Notes under the pieces: model-generated | The model's database searches: none | What the model saw: only the letters and a program-made list of their open reading frames with translations | Told to the model about the DNA's origin: nothing | Part shown: positions 48,576 to 57,857 of the stretch, piece after piece | Layout of the letters: each line of letters starts with the position of its first letter | Numbering within the stretch: position 1 is the first letter of the stretch | Assembly: GCF_000720255.1 (NCBI RefSeq) | Contig: NZ_JOJE01000033.1 | Coordinates: 13,627 to 77,626, forward strand | Reading direction: 5' to 3' | DNA: 64,000 nucleotides | Source of the DNA: Streptomyces griseus subsp. griseus | GTDB taxonomy: Bacteria > Actinomycetota > Actinomycetes > Streptomycetales > Streptomycetaceae | Position numbers and translations under genes: made by a program

Positions 48576-49535
48576 TCAGCCCCTCTTCCAGTCGTCGCCC
48601 CACGGCCGCGGCGCGGGCGCGTCGGTGTGCGCGTGGTACTCGACCGACTCGGCGGTCAGCTGCATGAACGCCTCCTCCAGCGAGGCCTGCTGGGGACTCA
48701 GCTCGTGCAGCACGAGCTGGTGCTGCGCCGCCAGCTCCCCGATGAGCTCGGACTTGCCGCCGTCGACCTCCAGCGTGCCGTTGCCGGTCTCCACGACGGT
48801 GATCCCGGCCCCGTGCAGCACGTCGAGGAGCCGCTCGCGCTGGGGCGTGCGGATCCGGACGTAGGAGCGCGAGTTGCGCGCGATGAAATCGGCCATCGAG
48901 GTGTCGGCGAGCAGCCGTCCCTGGCCGATGACGACGAGGTGGTCGGCGGTCAGTGCCATCTCGCTCATCAGATGGCTCGACACGAACACCGTCCGCCCCT
49001 GGGCCGCCAGCGACTTCATCAGGTGGCGGATCCAGTGGATGCCCTCGGGGTCGAGGCCGTTGACCGGCTCGTCGAACATCAGGATCCGCGGGTCGCCAAG
49101 GAGCGCGCCCGCGATGCCGAGCCGCTGCCCCATGCCCAGCGAGAACCCCTTGGCCTTCTTGCGGGCGACCGCGGTGAGCCCGACCGTGTCGAGCACCTCG
49201 TCCACGCGCTTGCGGGCGATGCCGTTGCTCTGCGCGAGGCACAGCAGGTGGTTGTAGGCGCTGCGCCCGCCGTGCATCGCCTTCGCGTCCAGCAGGGCGC
49301 CCATGTACGTCAGCGGGTCCTTCAACTGCTCGTAGCGCTTGCCGTCGATGCGGACATGTCCGGCGGTGGGCCGGTCCAGCCCGAGCATCATGCGCATCGT
49401 CGTCGACTTCCCGGCACCGTTGGGCCCGAGGAACCCCGTCACCATGCCCGGTCTCACCGTGAACGTGAGGTTGTTGACCGCCACCTTCTCGCCGTACCGC
49501 TTCGTCAGCCCCTCGAGCTCGATCATGCCGTTCAC
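48576..49535 (-). CDS. ABC transporter ATP-binding protein (transporter B)
   Basis: 319 residues. Walker A GPNGAGKSTTMRM, signature FSLGMGQRLGIAGAL, Walker B ILMFDEPVNGLDP, H-loop SSHLMSEM. A C-terminal accessory domain (~225-300) has LSPQQASLEEAFMQL, also present in transporter A. It lacks the Pro/Gln tail of its paralogue. The two transporters arose by tandem duplication; their spacing (130 bases) allows separate promoters. Confidence 0.93.
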   Translation of the reverse strand: MNGMIELEGLTKRYGEKVAVNNLTFTVRPGMVTGFLGPNGAGKSTTMRMMLGLDRPTAGHVRIDGKRYEQLKDPLTYMGALLDAKAMHGGRSAYNHLLCLAQSNGIARKRVDEVLDTVGLTAVARKKAKGFSLGMGQRLGIAGALLGDPRILMFDEPVNGLDPEGIHWIRHLMKSLAAQGRTVFVSSHLMSEMALTADHLVVIGQGRLLADTSMADFIARNSRSYVRIRTPQRERLLDVLHGAGITVVETGNGTLEVDGGKSELIGELAAQHQLVLHELSPQQASLEEAFMQLTAESVEYHAHTDAPAPRPWGDDWKRG

Positions 49536-49547
49536 GCTAGGACGCGA

Positions 49548-49583
49548 CGAAGCCCCCTGCCACCGGAGTGGCAGAGGGCTTCG
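49548..49583 (-). terminator. Terminator after filP
   Basis: CGAAGCCCCCTGCCAC pairs with GTGGCAGAGGGCTTCG (one mismatch) around CGGA, 30 bases after the filP stop on the minus strand. Confidence 0.8.
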
Positions 49584-49612
49584 CAGTTGTTCACATGTCA
49601 GCCGCCGGATCG

Positions 49613-50548
49613 TTACCGGGTCTGCTGCGCCGGAACCCCGCGGGAGATCGGCTCGTCGTCGCTCGGCGAACCGGCCGCGGCCACCGCGGCGCCCGTGAGC
49701 GTGGCGAGCATCTCGCGCACGTTGGTGAGCTGGGCGTTGATGGAGTCGCGCCGGTTGGTCAGGGCGGCCAGCTCGCGCTCGGATTCCGAGCGGATGCGGT
49801 CGGCCTTGGCGTTCGCGTCCGCGACGATGTCCTCGGCCTGGCGCTGAGCGGTCTCCACCGTCTGGCGGGCGCGGCGCTCGGCGTCGGTGCGCAGCTTCTC
49901 CGCCTCCAGGCGCAGCTGCTCGGCGCGGTGCTCGATCTCCGCCAGGCGCTTCTCGGCCTTCTGCTGACGCGAGGCCAGGTCGCGCTCCGACTGCTCGCGG
50001 CGCTTGGCGAGGTTGGTCTCGAAGTCGGCGGCGGCCTGGGCGGCCTTGGCGCGGGTCTCCTCGAAGAGGGCGTCGGCCTCCTCACGCTTCGACTGTGCGT
50101 CCTTCTGCGCCTCGGAACGCAGCTGCGACGCGTCGCTCTTGGCCTTCTCGACGATCCGGACGCCCTCGTCCTCCGCCTTGGCCTTGCGCTCCGCAGAGAA
50201 CGATTCTGCGTCGTTGCGGACCTGCTGCGCCGCGGACTCGGCGAGTTCGCGGTGCTGCTCGGCGGCGCGACGGGCCTCCTCGCGCAGGTCCTTGGCCTCT
50301 TCCTCGGCGAGGCGGAGGATCTTCTCGACACGCGCGCCGAGACCGGCGTACGACGGCTCGGCGTCGCTCACCTGTGCCTGGGCGTTCTGCGTCTCGAGGT
50401 GAAGTTCCTCGATGCGCTTTTCGAGAGCGGTGATGCGGGCCAGAGCGCTGTCACGGTCGGAGACGAGCTTCGAGATGCGTTCGTCCACCTGAGCGCGGTC
50501 GTATCCACGCCGCACAAGCTCGAAGCCGTAGGGGGAAGTGTCGCTCAT
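49613..50548 (-). CDS. filP: FilP, intermediate-filament-like cytoskeletal protein
   Basis: 311 residues. The N-terminus (MSDTSPYGFELVRRGYDRAQVDERI) is DivIVA-like, followed by a long heptad coiled coil (residues ~25-270) very rich in Ala, Glu and Arg (AEEEAKDLREEARRAAEQHRE). FilP forms a network near hyphal tips, with DivIVA and Scy, that gives mechanical strength and supports tip growth. The tail from ~280 is polar. In S. coelicolor this is SCO5396 next to scy, as here. It has its own leader of ~180 bases behind scy. Confidence 0.95.
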   Translation of the reverse strand: MSDTSPYGFELVRRGYDRAQVDERISKLVSDRDSALARITALEKRIEELHLETQNAQAQVSDAEPSYAGLGARVEKILRLAEEEAKDLREEARRAAEQHRELAESAAQQVRNDAESFSAERKAKAEDEGVRIVEKAKSDASQLRSEAQKDAQSKREEADALFEETRAKAAQAAADFETNLAKRREQSERDLASRQQKAEKRLAEIEHRAEQLRLEAEKLRTDAERRARQTVETAQRQAEDIVADANAKADRIRSESERELAALTNRRDSINAQLTNVREMLATLTGAAVAAAGSPSDDEPISRGVPAQQTR

Positions 50549-50731
50549 GGGGTTCCTGTCGAATGAGACCGGTGAGGTGATAGGGGGAATCCTAGGGGCC
50601 GAAGCGGTGTGTCATCGAGCGGATACGGTTTCGATCTGGAGAATGACACCCCTTTTGAGTGGCTAACCGGCGGACGGCTTGCCAAAAACTTGGTCAAATG
50701 CCCCAGACAACACCGGAACTCGACCGCTCCG

Positions 50732-53700
50732 CTAGCTCTCCGAGGACTTGCCACCCGATCGAGGTGCGCCCACCGTCGCGCCGGCCTTGACCGCCGCGTC
50801 CTTGGCCCCGGACGGGGCCTCGAAAGACTCCAACGCCTCCAGGACGTCCTGGACACGGGAGATCTCGGCGTTGATGTCCTCGCGGCGGCGCACCAGGACC
50901 TCCAGCTCCCGCTTGCCCTCCTCGACCGTGCGCCTGGCCTCGCGGATCGCCTCGGCCTTGAGCTCCTCGGCCTCCCTGACGAGCGCCGCCTTCTTCTGCT
51001 CGGCCTCCTTCAGCAGACCCTCGGCCTTCTTCACCGCGGCGATACGGACCTTGCCCGCCTCGGAGTTGGCGTCCGACACCAGCTCCTTCGCCTTGGCCTG
51101 CGCCTTGGCGAGCTGCTCCTCCGCCGCCTTGATCAGCGCGTCGCAGCGGTCGCCCGTCGACTTCATCGTCTCGGCGGCCTCGCGGCGGGCCCGCTCGTGC
51201 AGCTGCTCGATCTCCGCCGTGAGCCGCTCGCGCAGCTCCTCCGCGCGCTCCCTGATCGCCGTGGCGTCCCGGCGCGCTCCGACGAGCAGCTCGTCCGCGT
51301 CCGTACGGGCCTTCTCCACCCGCGCGTTGCCCTCGCGCGTCGCCTCGGAGACAAGGCGGTCGGCCTCCTGGCGGGCCGCGCCGACCATGGTGTCCGCCTG
51401 CGCCTCGGCGTCCGCGGTGGTCTTCTGCGCCTGCTGCTGCGCCTCCGTGAGCAGCTTGTCCGCCTCGGCGGTGGTCTCCGTGATGAGCTTGTCGACCTGC
51501 TCGGCGGCCTCGGAGCGCCGCTTGTTGGCCTCCTTGCGGGCCTCGTCCAGCGTCGAGTCGGCCTCCTCGCGCGCCACGGCCATCATCCGGTCGGCCTCTC
51601 CGGCCGCCTCCGCCTTGACGCGCTCCGCCTCGGCACGGGTCCGCTCGGCGTGCTGCTGCGCGGCCGCCACCGTGTCGGCGGCCCCGGCCCGCAGCCGTTC
51701 CGCCTCGCCGCTCGCGTCCGCCAGAAGCTGCTCGGCCTGCGCGATCGTCTCCGAGCGCAGCCGCTCGGCCTCGTTGATCGCCTCGGTGCGTACCCGCTCC
51801 GCCTCGACGGCGGTGTCCGACTGGAGCCGCTCCGCCTCCGCGAGGGTTTCCGTCTGCAGCCGTTCCGCCTCGGACCGCGCCTCGGTGATGAGGGTGTCCG
51901 CCTGCGTCGCCGCGTCCGACCGGATCCGGTTGGCGTCCTCACGGGCGTCCGCACGGGTACGCGAGGCGTCCTGCTCGGCCTGCGCGATGGTGTCCGACGC
52001 CTCCGTACGGACCCGCTGGGCGTGCGCCGACGCGTCCGACCGCAGCCGGTCCGCCTCCTCGATCGCCTCCGCGACCGTGCGCTCGGCCAGCGCCTTGGCG
52101 GCCTCCGCCTCCTCGTGCGTCTGGCGGCGCAGCCGGGCCGCGTCCTCGCCGGCCCGCTCCCGCTCGGCGTAGGCGTCGGAGCGGACCCGGTCCGCCTCCT
52201 CCTGGGCCTCCCGGCGCGTACGGTCCGCCGCGTGCTCGGCGGCGCTGCGCAGCCCGGTGATCTCCTCCTGCGCCTGCTCGTGCAGCCCCACGACGGAGTC
52301 GCGCACCTGCTGGGCGTGGAGCTCGGCCGCCGACACCATCTCCGAGGCGCGCCGGTCGGCCTCCTCGACCAGGCGTACGGCCTCGGTCTGCGCGTCCTCC
52401 ACGCGCTTGCGCGCCGACGCCAGCAGCTCCTCGCTCTGCTCGCGGGCCCGCTCACGCTCCTGGTCGGCCTCCTGGCGGGCGGAGCCGAGCAGTTCCTCGG
52501 CCTCGCGACGGCGCCGGGTGGCCTCCTCCTGGGCGGCGGCCAGCGTCTCCGACGCCTCCGTGGCCAGCCGCTCGGCCGCGGCCTGCGCCTCGGCGCGGAC
52601 CCGGTCGGCGGTGTCCTGAGCCTCCGACTTCAGCCGCTCCGCCTCGGCCGCGGCCTCCGACCGCAGACGTACGGCGACGGACTCGCCCTCGGCACGGGAC
52701 GCGGCCGCGTCGGCCGCGGCCTCGGTGCGCAGCCGCTCGGCCTCCTCCTCGGCCTGCTGCTGGAGCGAGCGGATCCGCTCGGCGGCCTCGCCACGCAGCC
52801 GCTCGATCTCCTCGCCGGCCTCACGGCGGATCCGCGCGGCCTCCGCGCGAGCCTCGGTCAGCGCCTGCTCGGCGGCCGTGAGCCGCTGCTCGGCGTCCGA
52901 CTGCAGCCGGGTCAGCTCCTCGGCGGCCTCCGCCTGCCGGGCCGCGACGGAGCGCTCGGTCTCCTCGCGCAGCTCGCGCGCCGCCTCCTCGGCGTTGGAG
53001 GTGATGGTCTCGGCCAGCTCCACCGCCTCGTCGCGCTGGCGCTCGGCCTCCGCGCGGGTGCGCTCCAGGGTCTCCTCGGCCTGCCGGCGCAGCGTGGTCG
53101 CCCGCTCGATGGCCTCCGTACGGACCTTCTCGCTGTCCGTGGTGGCCTTCTGCCGCAGCTCGTCCGCGTCGGCCTTCGCCTTCGCCAGCAGCTCCTCGGC
53201 GGTCTTCGCCGCCTCCTCGATCTGCTGGACGGCCTCCTTGCGGGCCTCCGCGCGGATCTTGTCGCCCTCGGCGACCGCCTCGGAGCGCAGCTGCTCGGCC
53301 TCGCCGCGCAGCCGACGGGCCTCCTCCTGGAGCTCGACCGTCTTGGCGCGGTACTCCTTGGTGTCGTCCTTCGCGGCGCCCTTGAGCTGCTCGGCGATGT
53401 CGTGCGCCTCGGCGCGCAGCCGGTCCGCCTCGGTCTCGGCCTCCCGGCGGATCCGCTCCGCCTCCTCGGCCGCCGCACGGGTGGTGCCGCGGGCGTCCTC
53501 CTGGGCCTTGTTGAGGACGTCCTCGGCGGTCTTGGCCGCCTTCGACAGCTGGGTCGCGCTCTCCTCGGCGGTGAGCGTACGGGCCTTCTCGGCGGCCTCG
53601 TCGAGGAGCTTCTCCGCCTCCGCGCGGGCGTCCGCGACGATCTGCTCGGCGTCCGCCTTGGTGGTCTCGGCCTCCTTGGTGGCCTCGGTGACCAGCCGGG

Positions 53701-54646
53701 CGACCTGCTCCTTCGCCGTACGGGTGCGCTGCTCGTTGGTCGACTCGGCGCTCGCGAGCGCCTTCTCGGCGGCCGTCTTGGCCTCGGTGACGAGCTTCTC
53801 CGCCTCGGAGCGCGCCTCGCGCAGCGCGGTTTCCGCCTCGGCCATGCGCAGCTCGGCGGCACGGCTCAGCTCACCCGCCTGACGGCGCGCCGCGTCCGAC
53901 TCGGTCGCGGTGGAGGTGCGCAGCTGCTCGGCGTGGTCGGTGGCCTCCTGGGCCTGCGTGGAGGCGGCGTTCAGCAGCCGCTCGGCGTCCGCACGGGCGC
54001 GGCGCAGCAGCTGCTCGGCCTCGGCGCGGGCCGACTCGGCCTCGCTCTGGAGCCGCTGCCGGGCCTCGGACGCGACCCGCTCGGCCTCCGCGCGGGCCGC
54101 GGCCAGCGCCTGCTCGGCCTCGGCACGCGACTCGTCGAGGAGACGGCGGGCCTGCTGCTCCGTACGGGCGCGCAGCTGCTCCGCCCAGGCGACGTTCTCG
54201 TTGACGTGCGACTCGACGGTCTGGCGGCGCTCCGCCAGCTCCTGGTCGAGCTGCTGACGCCGGGAGACGGCCTCCTGGTGCAGCTCCGCCTGGAGGCGCG
54301 CGGCCTGCTCGGCGTGCTCCTGGAGGATGCGCTGGGTCTGCGCCCGCGCCTGGCTCAACTCGCGCTCGGCCTCCTGGCGCAGCTGGTCGGCCTGCATCTG
54401 CGCGTTGCGCAGCAACTGCTCGGCCTGATAGCCGATGTCACCGCCGTCGAAGGCGGGCCGGGACATGATGGTGCGCCGCGCCTCGTGCAACTTGGCGCGC
54501 AGCACCTCGACCTGGTAGCCGAGGTCCTCGGCATGCTGGATCGCCTTTTCCCGCTCGGTCTTCAGCCGCTTCATCTCGGCTTCGAACCGAGTGAGGTGGT
54601 CGACGTCAGCCGCCGGCTCCCGCTCCTGGCTCTCGTAGCCCCGCAC
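50732..54646 (-). CDS. scy: Scy, tip-organising giant coiled-coil protein
   Basis: 1304 residues from a GTG at 54646 (the expected MRGYESQEREP-type start); an alternative TTG at 54676 adds ten residues. After a short head (DVDHLTRFEAEMKRLKTEREK) nearly the whole protein is coiled coil of Ala/Glu/Arg repeats with recurring units like AEAERLRSEAxAEAER. Long-period repeats of about 51 residues have been described for this family. Scy organises polarisome assembly and branching with DivIVA and FilP. The tail (VQDVLEALESFEAPSGAKDAA) is non-coiled. The strong repeats explain large spurious reading frames on the other strand. Confidence 0.95.
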   Translation of the reverse strand: MRGYESQEREPAADVDHLTRFEAEMKRLKTEREKAIQHAEDLGYQVEVLRAKLHEARRTIMSRPAFDGGDIGYQAEQLLRNAQMQADQLRQEAERELSQARAQTQRILQEHAEQAARLQAELHQEAVSRRQQLDQELAERRQTVESHVNENVAWAEQLRARTEQQARRLLDESRAEAEQALAAARAEAERVASEARQRLQSEAESARAEAEQLLRRARADAERLLNAASTQAQEATDHAEQLRTSTATESDAARRQAGELSRAAELRMAEAETALREARSEAEKLVTEAKTAAEKALASAESTNEQRTRTAKEQVARLVTEATKEAETTKADAEQIVADARAEAEKLLDEAAEKARTLTAEESATQLSKAAKTAEDVLNKAQEDARGTTRAAAEEAERIRREAETEADRLRAEAHDIAEQLKGAAKDDTKEYRAKTVELQEEARRLRGEAEQLRSEAVAEGDKIRAEARKEAVQQIEEAAKTAEELLAKAKADADELRQKATTDSEKVRTEAIERATTLRRQAEETLERTRAEAERQRDEAVELAETITSNAEEAARELREETERSVAARQAEAAEELTRLQSDAEQRLTAAEQALTEARAEAARIRREAGEEIERLRGEAAERIRSLQQQAEEEAERLRTEAAADAAASRAEGESVAVRLRSEAAAEAERLKSEAQDTADRVRAEAQAAAERLATEASETLAAAQEEATRRRREAEELLGSARQEADQERERAREQSEELLASARKRVEDAQTEAVRLVEEADRRASEMVSAAELHAQQVRDSVVGLHEQAQEEITGLRSAAEHAADRTRREAQEEADRVRSDAYAERERAGEDAARLRRQTHEEAEAAKALAERTVAEAIEEADRLRSDASAHAQRVRTEASDTIAQAEQDASRTRADAREDANRIRSDAATQADTLITEARSEAERLQTETLAEAERLQSDTAVEAERVRTEAINEAERLRSETIAQAEQLLADASGEAERLRAGAADTVAAAQQHAERTRAEAERVKAEAAGEADRMMAVAREEADSTLDEARKEANKRRSEAAEQVDKLITETTAEADKLLTEAQQQAQKTTADAEAQADTMVGAARQEADRLVSEATREGNARVEKARTDADELLVGARRDATAIRERAEELRERLTAEIEQLHERARREAAETMKSTGDRCDALIKAAEEQLAKAQAKAKELVSDANSEAGKVRIAAVKKAEGLLKEAEQKKAALVREAEELKAEAIREARRTVEEGKRELEVLVRRREDINAEISRVQDVLEALESFEAPSGAKDAAVKAGATVGAPRSGGKSSES

Positions 54647-54856
54647 TGCGCGGTCCCATCCGTCCCCTGGTCGCAACCTTCTCCGTACGAGCTCCGTCCG
54701 TACGCCGAACGGGGCCCCCGGGGAATGGTGTCAGATCAACGGCGGAGCACGGACTGCTGCCCCGTCGCGCGTCCCCCGAAACACAGGACCCCGGACTGCG
54801 GTCACCCTGGTGGAGCGGCGACCGCACCCAACCCTACCGGCCCATATGTACGGGGG

Positions 54857-55297
54857 TCAGTGCTCAGGTGACTCAACAGGCGCAGAAGTGACCAGTTCTG
54901 TCAGAACGCCGTGGCAATCCTTCGGGTGCAGGAACGTGATCCGCGACCCCATGGAACCGCGCCGTGGCTCTTCGTACAGAACGCGTACGCCCTTCTCCTT
55001 GATGTCGGCCGCCTCGGTGTCGACATCCGCCGTACCGAAAGCGATGTGGTGGACGCCCTCGCCGTTCTTCGCGAGCCACTTGGCGACGGTGGAGTCCTCC
55101 CGGGTCGGCTCGAGGAGTTGGAGGTAGGAAGCCCCGCCGTCCGACGTGTCGTTGATCTTGAGCATGGCCTCACGGACCCCCTGCTCCTCGTTGACCTCGG
55201 AGTGGAACACCTCGAAGCCGTACGTGGTGCGGTAGAACTCGACGGTCCTGTCGAGGTCGAAGCAGGCGATCCCGATGTGGTCGATTCGCGTCAGCAT
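54857..55297 (-). CDS. mce: Methylmalonyl-CoA epimerase
   Basis: 146 residues of the vicinal-oxygen-chelate fold. Metal ligands are in TRIDHIGIACFDL and GVHHIAFGTADVD, with a late Glu in HGVLTELVTS. It interconverts (R)- and (S)-methylmalonyl-CoA between propionyl-CoA carboxylase and the B12-dependent mutase. It is divergent from the thiolase gene and lies two genes from meaB. Confidence 0.95.
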   Translation of the reverse strand: MLTRIDHIGIACFDLDRTVEFYRTTYGFEVFHSEVNEEQGVREAMLKINDTSDGGASYLQLLEPTREDSTVAKWLAKNGEGVHHIAFGTADVDTEAADIKEKGVRVLYEEPRRGSMGSRITFLHPKDCHGVLTELVTSAPVESPEH

Positions 55298-55444
55298 GGA
55301 TTCAGTGCAGCGCCCCGGAGGTGGTTACGCAACGTGCGCGCGATCACACCGACGGCCCGATGACGGCACGGAGTGCCACTCAGTACATTCGAAGTAAACC
55401 CTCGTTCACTCCTCGGCAGTGCAGCCGGAAGGGGATCGCACCTC

Positions 55445-56647
55445 ATGACTGGAACGAACGGCACTACCTCGGTGATCGTCGCGGGCGCCCGTACGCCCAT
55501 GGGACGGTTGCTGGGCTCGCTGAAATCCTTCTCCGGAGCCGACCTCGGCGGCTTCGCGATCAAGGCCGCCCTCGACCGTGCGGGGATCGGCGGCGACCAG
55601 GTGCAGTACGTGATCATGGGCCAGGTGCTCCAGGCCGGCGCCGGGCAGATCCCGGCCCGCCAGGCCGCCGTCAAGGCCGGCATCCCGATGAACGTCCCGG
55701 CGCTCACCATCAACAAGGTGTGTCTGTCCGGCCTCGACGCCATCGCGCTCGCCGACCAGCTGATCCGCGCGGGTGAGTTCGACGTGATCGTCGCCGGCGG
55801 CCAGGAGTCCATGACCAACGCGCCCCACCTGCTGCCCAAGTCCCGCGAGGGCTTCAAGTACGGCGCGGTGGAGATGCTCGACGCCATGGCCCACGACGGC
55901 CTCACCGACGCCTTCGAGAACATCGCCATGGGCGAGTCCACGGAGAAGCACAACACCCGCCTCGGCCTCGGCCGCCAGGAGCAGGACGAGATCGCCGCCC
56001 TGTCCCACCAGCGCGCCGCCGCCGCACAGAAGAACGGCGTCTTCGAGGCCGAGATCACCCCGGTCGAGATCCCGCAGCGCAAGGGCGACGCCGTCGTCTT
56101 CAGCAAGGACGAGGGCATCCGCGGCGACACCACCGCCGAGTCGCTCGGCAAGCTGCGCCCCGCGTTCACCCGGGACGGCACGATCACCGCCGGGTCCTCC
56201 TCGCAGATCTCGGACGGCGCCGCGGCCGTGGTCGTGATGAGCAAGGCCAAGGCGCAGGAGCTCGGCCTGGACTGGATCGCCGAGATCGGCGCCCACGGCA
56301 ACGTGGCCGGACCGGACAACTCCCTCCAGTCCCAGCCGTCGAACGCCATCCGGCACGCCCTCAAGAAGGAGGGCCTGGAGGTCGCCGACCTCGACCTCAT
56401 CGAGATCAACGAGGCCTTCGCCGCCGTCGCGGTCCAGTCAATGAAGGACCTCGGGGTTTCCACGGAAAAGGTGAACGTCAACGGTGGCGCCATCGCCCTC
56501 GGCCACCCCATCGGCATGTCGGGCGCCCGCCTCGTCCTGCACCTCGCGCTGGAGCTGAAGCGGCGCGGCGGCGGTGTCGGCGCGGCCGCGCTGTGCGGCG
56601 GCGGCGGTCAGGGTGACGCGCTGATCGTGCGGGTACCCAAGGCGTAA
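55445..56647 (+). CDS. Acetyl-CoA acetyltransferase (thiolase)
   Basis: 400 residues from the ATG at 55445. Nucleophile Cys93 is in [13 protein letters not shown]; the catalytic His is in [18 protein letters not shown]; the second Cys is in [13 protein letters not shown]. It condenses two acetyl-CoA to acetoacetyl-CoA, feeding the hydroxybutyryl-CoA dehydrogenase at 38 kb. A longer frame from 55373 has no ribosome site. The intergenic region to mce is a divergent promoter. Confidence 0.95.
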   Translation: MTGTNGTTSVIVAGARTPMGRLLGSLKSFSGADLGGFAIKAALDRAGIGGDQVQYVIMGQVLQAGAGQIPARQAAVKAGIPMNVPALTINKVCLSGLDAIALADQLIRAGEFDVIVAGGQESMTNAPHLLPKSREGFKYGAVEMLDAMAHDGLTDAFENIAMGESTEKHNTRLGLGRQEQDEIAALSHQRAAAAQKNGVFEAEITPVEIPQRKGDAVVFSKDEGIRGDTTAESLGKLRPAFTRDGTITAGSSSQISDGAAAVVVMSKAKAQELGLDWIAEIGAHGNVAGPDNSLQSQPSNAIRHALKKEGLEVADLDLIEINEAFAAVAVQSMKDLGVSTEKVNVNGGAIALGHPIGMSGARLVLHLALELKRRGGGVGAAALCGGGGQGDALIVRVPKA

Positions 56648-56731
56648 GCGTTTTTCTGCCGGTCTCTTCCCGTGACGGTCGTGACGGTGGTGGCCGTCAC
56701 GACCGTCGTGACCTTCCTGAACGGAGCTGTG

Positions 56732-57688
56732 ATGCAGGACGTCTCCACACTGGTGGCCCAGGCCAGGGAGGGCCGGCCCCGGGCGGTGGCCCGGCTGATC
56801 TCCCTGGTGGAGGGGGCGTCCCCGCAGCTCAGGGAGGTCATGGCGGCGCTGGCCCCGCTGACCGGCAACGCCTACGTCGTCGGCCTCACCGGCTCCCCGG
56901 GCGTCGGCAAGTCCACGTCGACCTCGGCGCTGGTGACGGCCTACCGCAAGCAGGGCAAGCGGGTCGGCGTCCTGGCCGTCGACCCGTCCTCGCCGTTCTC
57001 CGGCGGCGCCCTCCTCGGCGACCGCGTCCGCATGTCCGAGCACGCCTCCGACCCGGGCGTCTACATCCGCTCCATGGCCACCCGCGGCCACCTGGGCGGC
57101 CTCGCCTGGTCCGCCCCGCAGGCCATCCGCGTGCTCGACGCGGCGGGCTGCGACGTGATCCTGGTGGAGACGGTCGGCGTGGGCCAGTCGGAGGTGGAGA
57201 TCGCCTCCCAGGCCGACACGAGCGTGGTGCTGCTGGCCCCCGGCATGGGCGACGGCATCCAGGCCGCCAAGGCGGGCATCCTGGAGATCGGCGACGTGTA
57301 CGTCGTCAACAAGGCCGACCGCGACGGTGCCGACGCCACGGCCCGCGAGCTGAACCACATGCTGGGCCTCGGCGAGGCCCGCGGCCCCGGCGACTGGCGC
57401 CCGCCCATCGTCAAGACGGTCGCGGCACGCGCCGAGGGCGTCGACGAGGTGGTCGAGGCCCTGGAGAAGCACCGCGCCTGGATGGAGGAGCACGGCGTCC
57501 TCGCCGAACGCCGGGTGTCCCGCGCCGCCCGCGAGGTCGAGACGATCGCCGTCACGGCCCTGCGCGAACGCATCGGCGACCTGCACGGCGACCGCCGCCT
57601 CAGCGCCCTCGCCGAGCGCATCATCACCGGCGAACTGGATCCGTACCGCGCGGCGGACGAACTGGTGGCGGGCCTCACGGAGTCCTGA
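56732..57688 (+). CDS. meaB: Methylmalonyl-CoA mutase-associated GTPase MeaB
   Basis: 318 residues from the ATG at 56732 with GGAG seven bases upstream; a Val/Thr-rich extension from 56672 is unlikely to be translated. G1 loop GLTGSPGVGKSTST, switch region DPSSPFSGGALLGDRVRM, ETVGVGQSEVEIA, and NKAD. The GTPase protects and reloads the B12 cofactor of methylmalonyl-CoA mutase. The mutase genes are not in this window. Confidence 0.96.
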   Translation: MQDVSTLVAQAREGRPRAVARLISLVEGASPQLREVMAALAPLTGNAYVVGLTGSPGVGKSTSTSALVTAYRKQGKRVGVLAVDPSSPFSGGALLGDRVRMSEHASDPGVYIRSMATRGHLGGLAWSAPQAIRVLDAAGCDVILVETVGVGQSEVEIASQADTSVVLLAPGMGDGIQAAKAGILEIGDVYVVNKADRDGADATARELNHMLGLGEARGPGDWRPPIVKTVAARAEGVDEVVEALEKHRAWMEEHGVLAERRVSRAAREVETIAVTALRERIGDLHGDRRLSALAERIITGELDPYRAADELVAGLTES

Positions 57689-57729
57689 GGGAAGTCTTGA
57701 AGAGGGCGTCGACTCCGGGTCCACGGTGC

Positions 57730-57735
57730 TAGGTT
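57730..57735 (+). promoter_or_regulatory. -10 element before the leader ORF of the MFS gene
   Basis: TAGGTT lies seven bases before the ATG of the six-codon ORF, so the transcript should begin near that ATG without a ribosome site. Confidence 0.5.
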
Positions 57736-57742
57736 GACCCGC

Positions 57743-57763
57743 ATGTTCCTCCTTCTGGCGTAG
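57743..57763 (+). promoter_or_regulatory. Six-codon leader ORF upstream of the MFS exporter
   Basis: ATG-TTC-CTC-CTT-CTG-GCG-TAG encodes MFLLLA and is predicted to be leaderless. It lies 94 bases before the MFS start, followed by an 8-bp hairpin. Such leader-plus-hairpin arrays control resistance genes by ribosome stalling or attenuation. This function is inferred. Confidence 0.5.
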
Positions 57764-57786
57764 AGCACACCCAAGCCACGCACGCG

Positions 57787-57807
57787 GGCCGAGCACTTCG
57801 CTCGGCC
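57787..57807 (+). promoter_or_regulatory. Hairpin between leader ORF and MFS gene
   Basis: GGCCGAGC pairs with GCTCGGCC across ACTTC. It lies 23 bases after the leader ORF stop and could be part of an attenuator; no U-tract follows. Confidence 0.5.
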
Positions 57808-57857
57808 GCCGTGGCACTCCGGTGTCCCCTCTCCGCCTCACGTCGAGGAACTCACGC

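Noticed and set aside
51000..54500. Repetitive region resembling a CRISPR or other direct-repeat array
   Set aside because: Repeats are imperfect, in frame and encode the coiled coil of Scy; there are no spacers.
50609..54871. 1420-residue open frame on the plus strand, opposite scy
   Set aside because: Its Leu/Gly/Arg repeats mirror the Ala/Glu/Arg coiled-coil codons of scy; no ribosome site and it spans the scy promoter.
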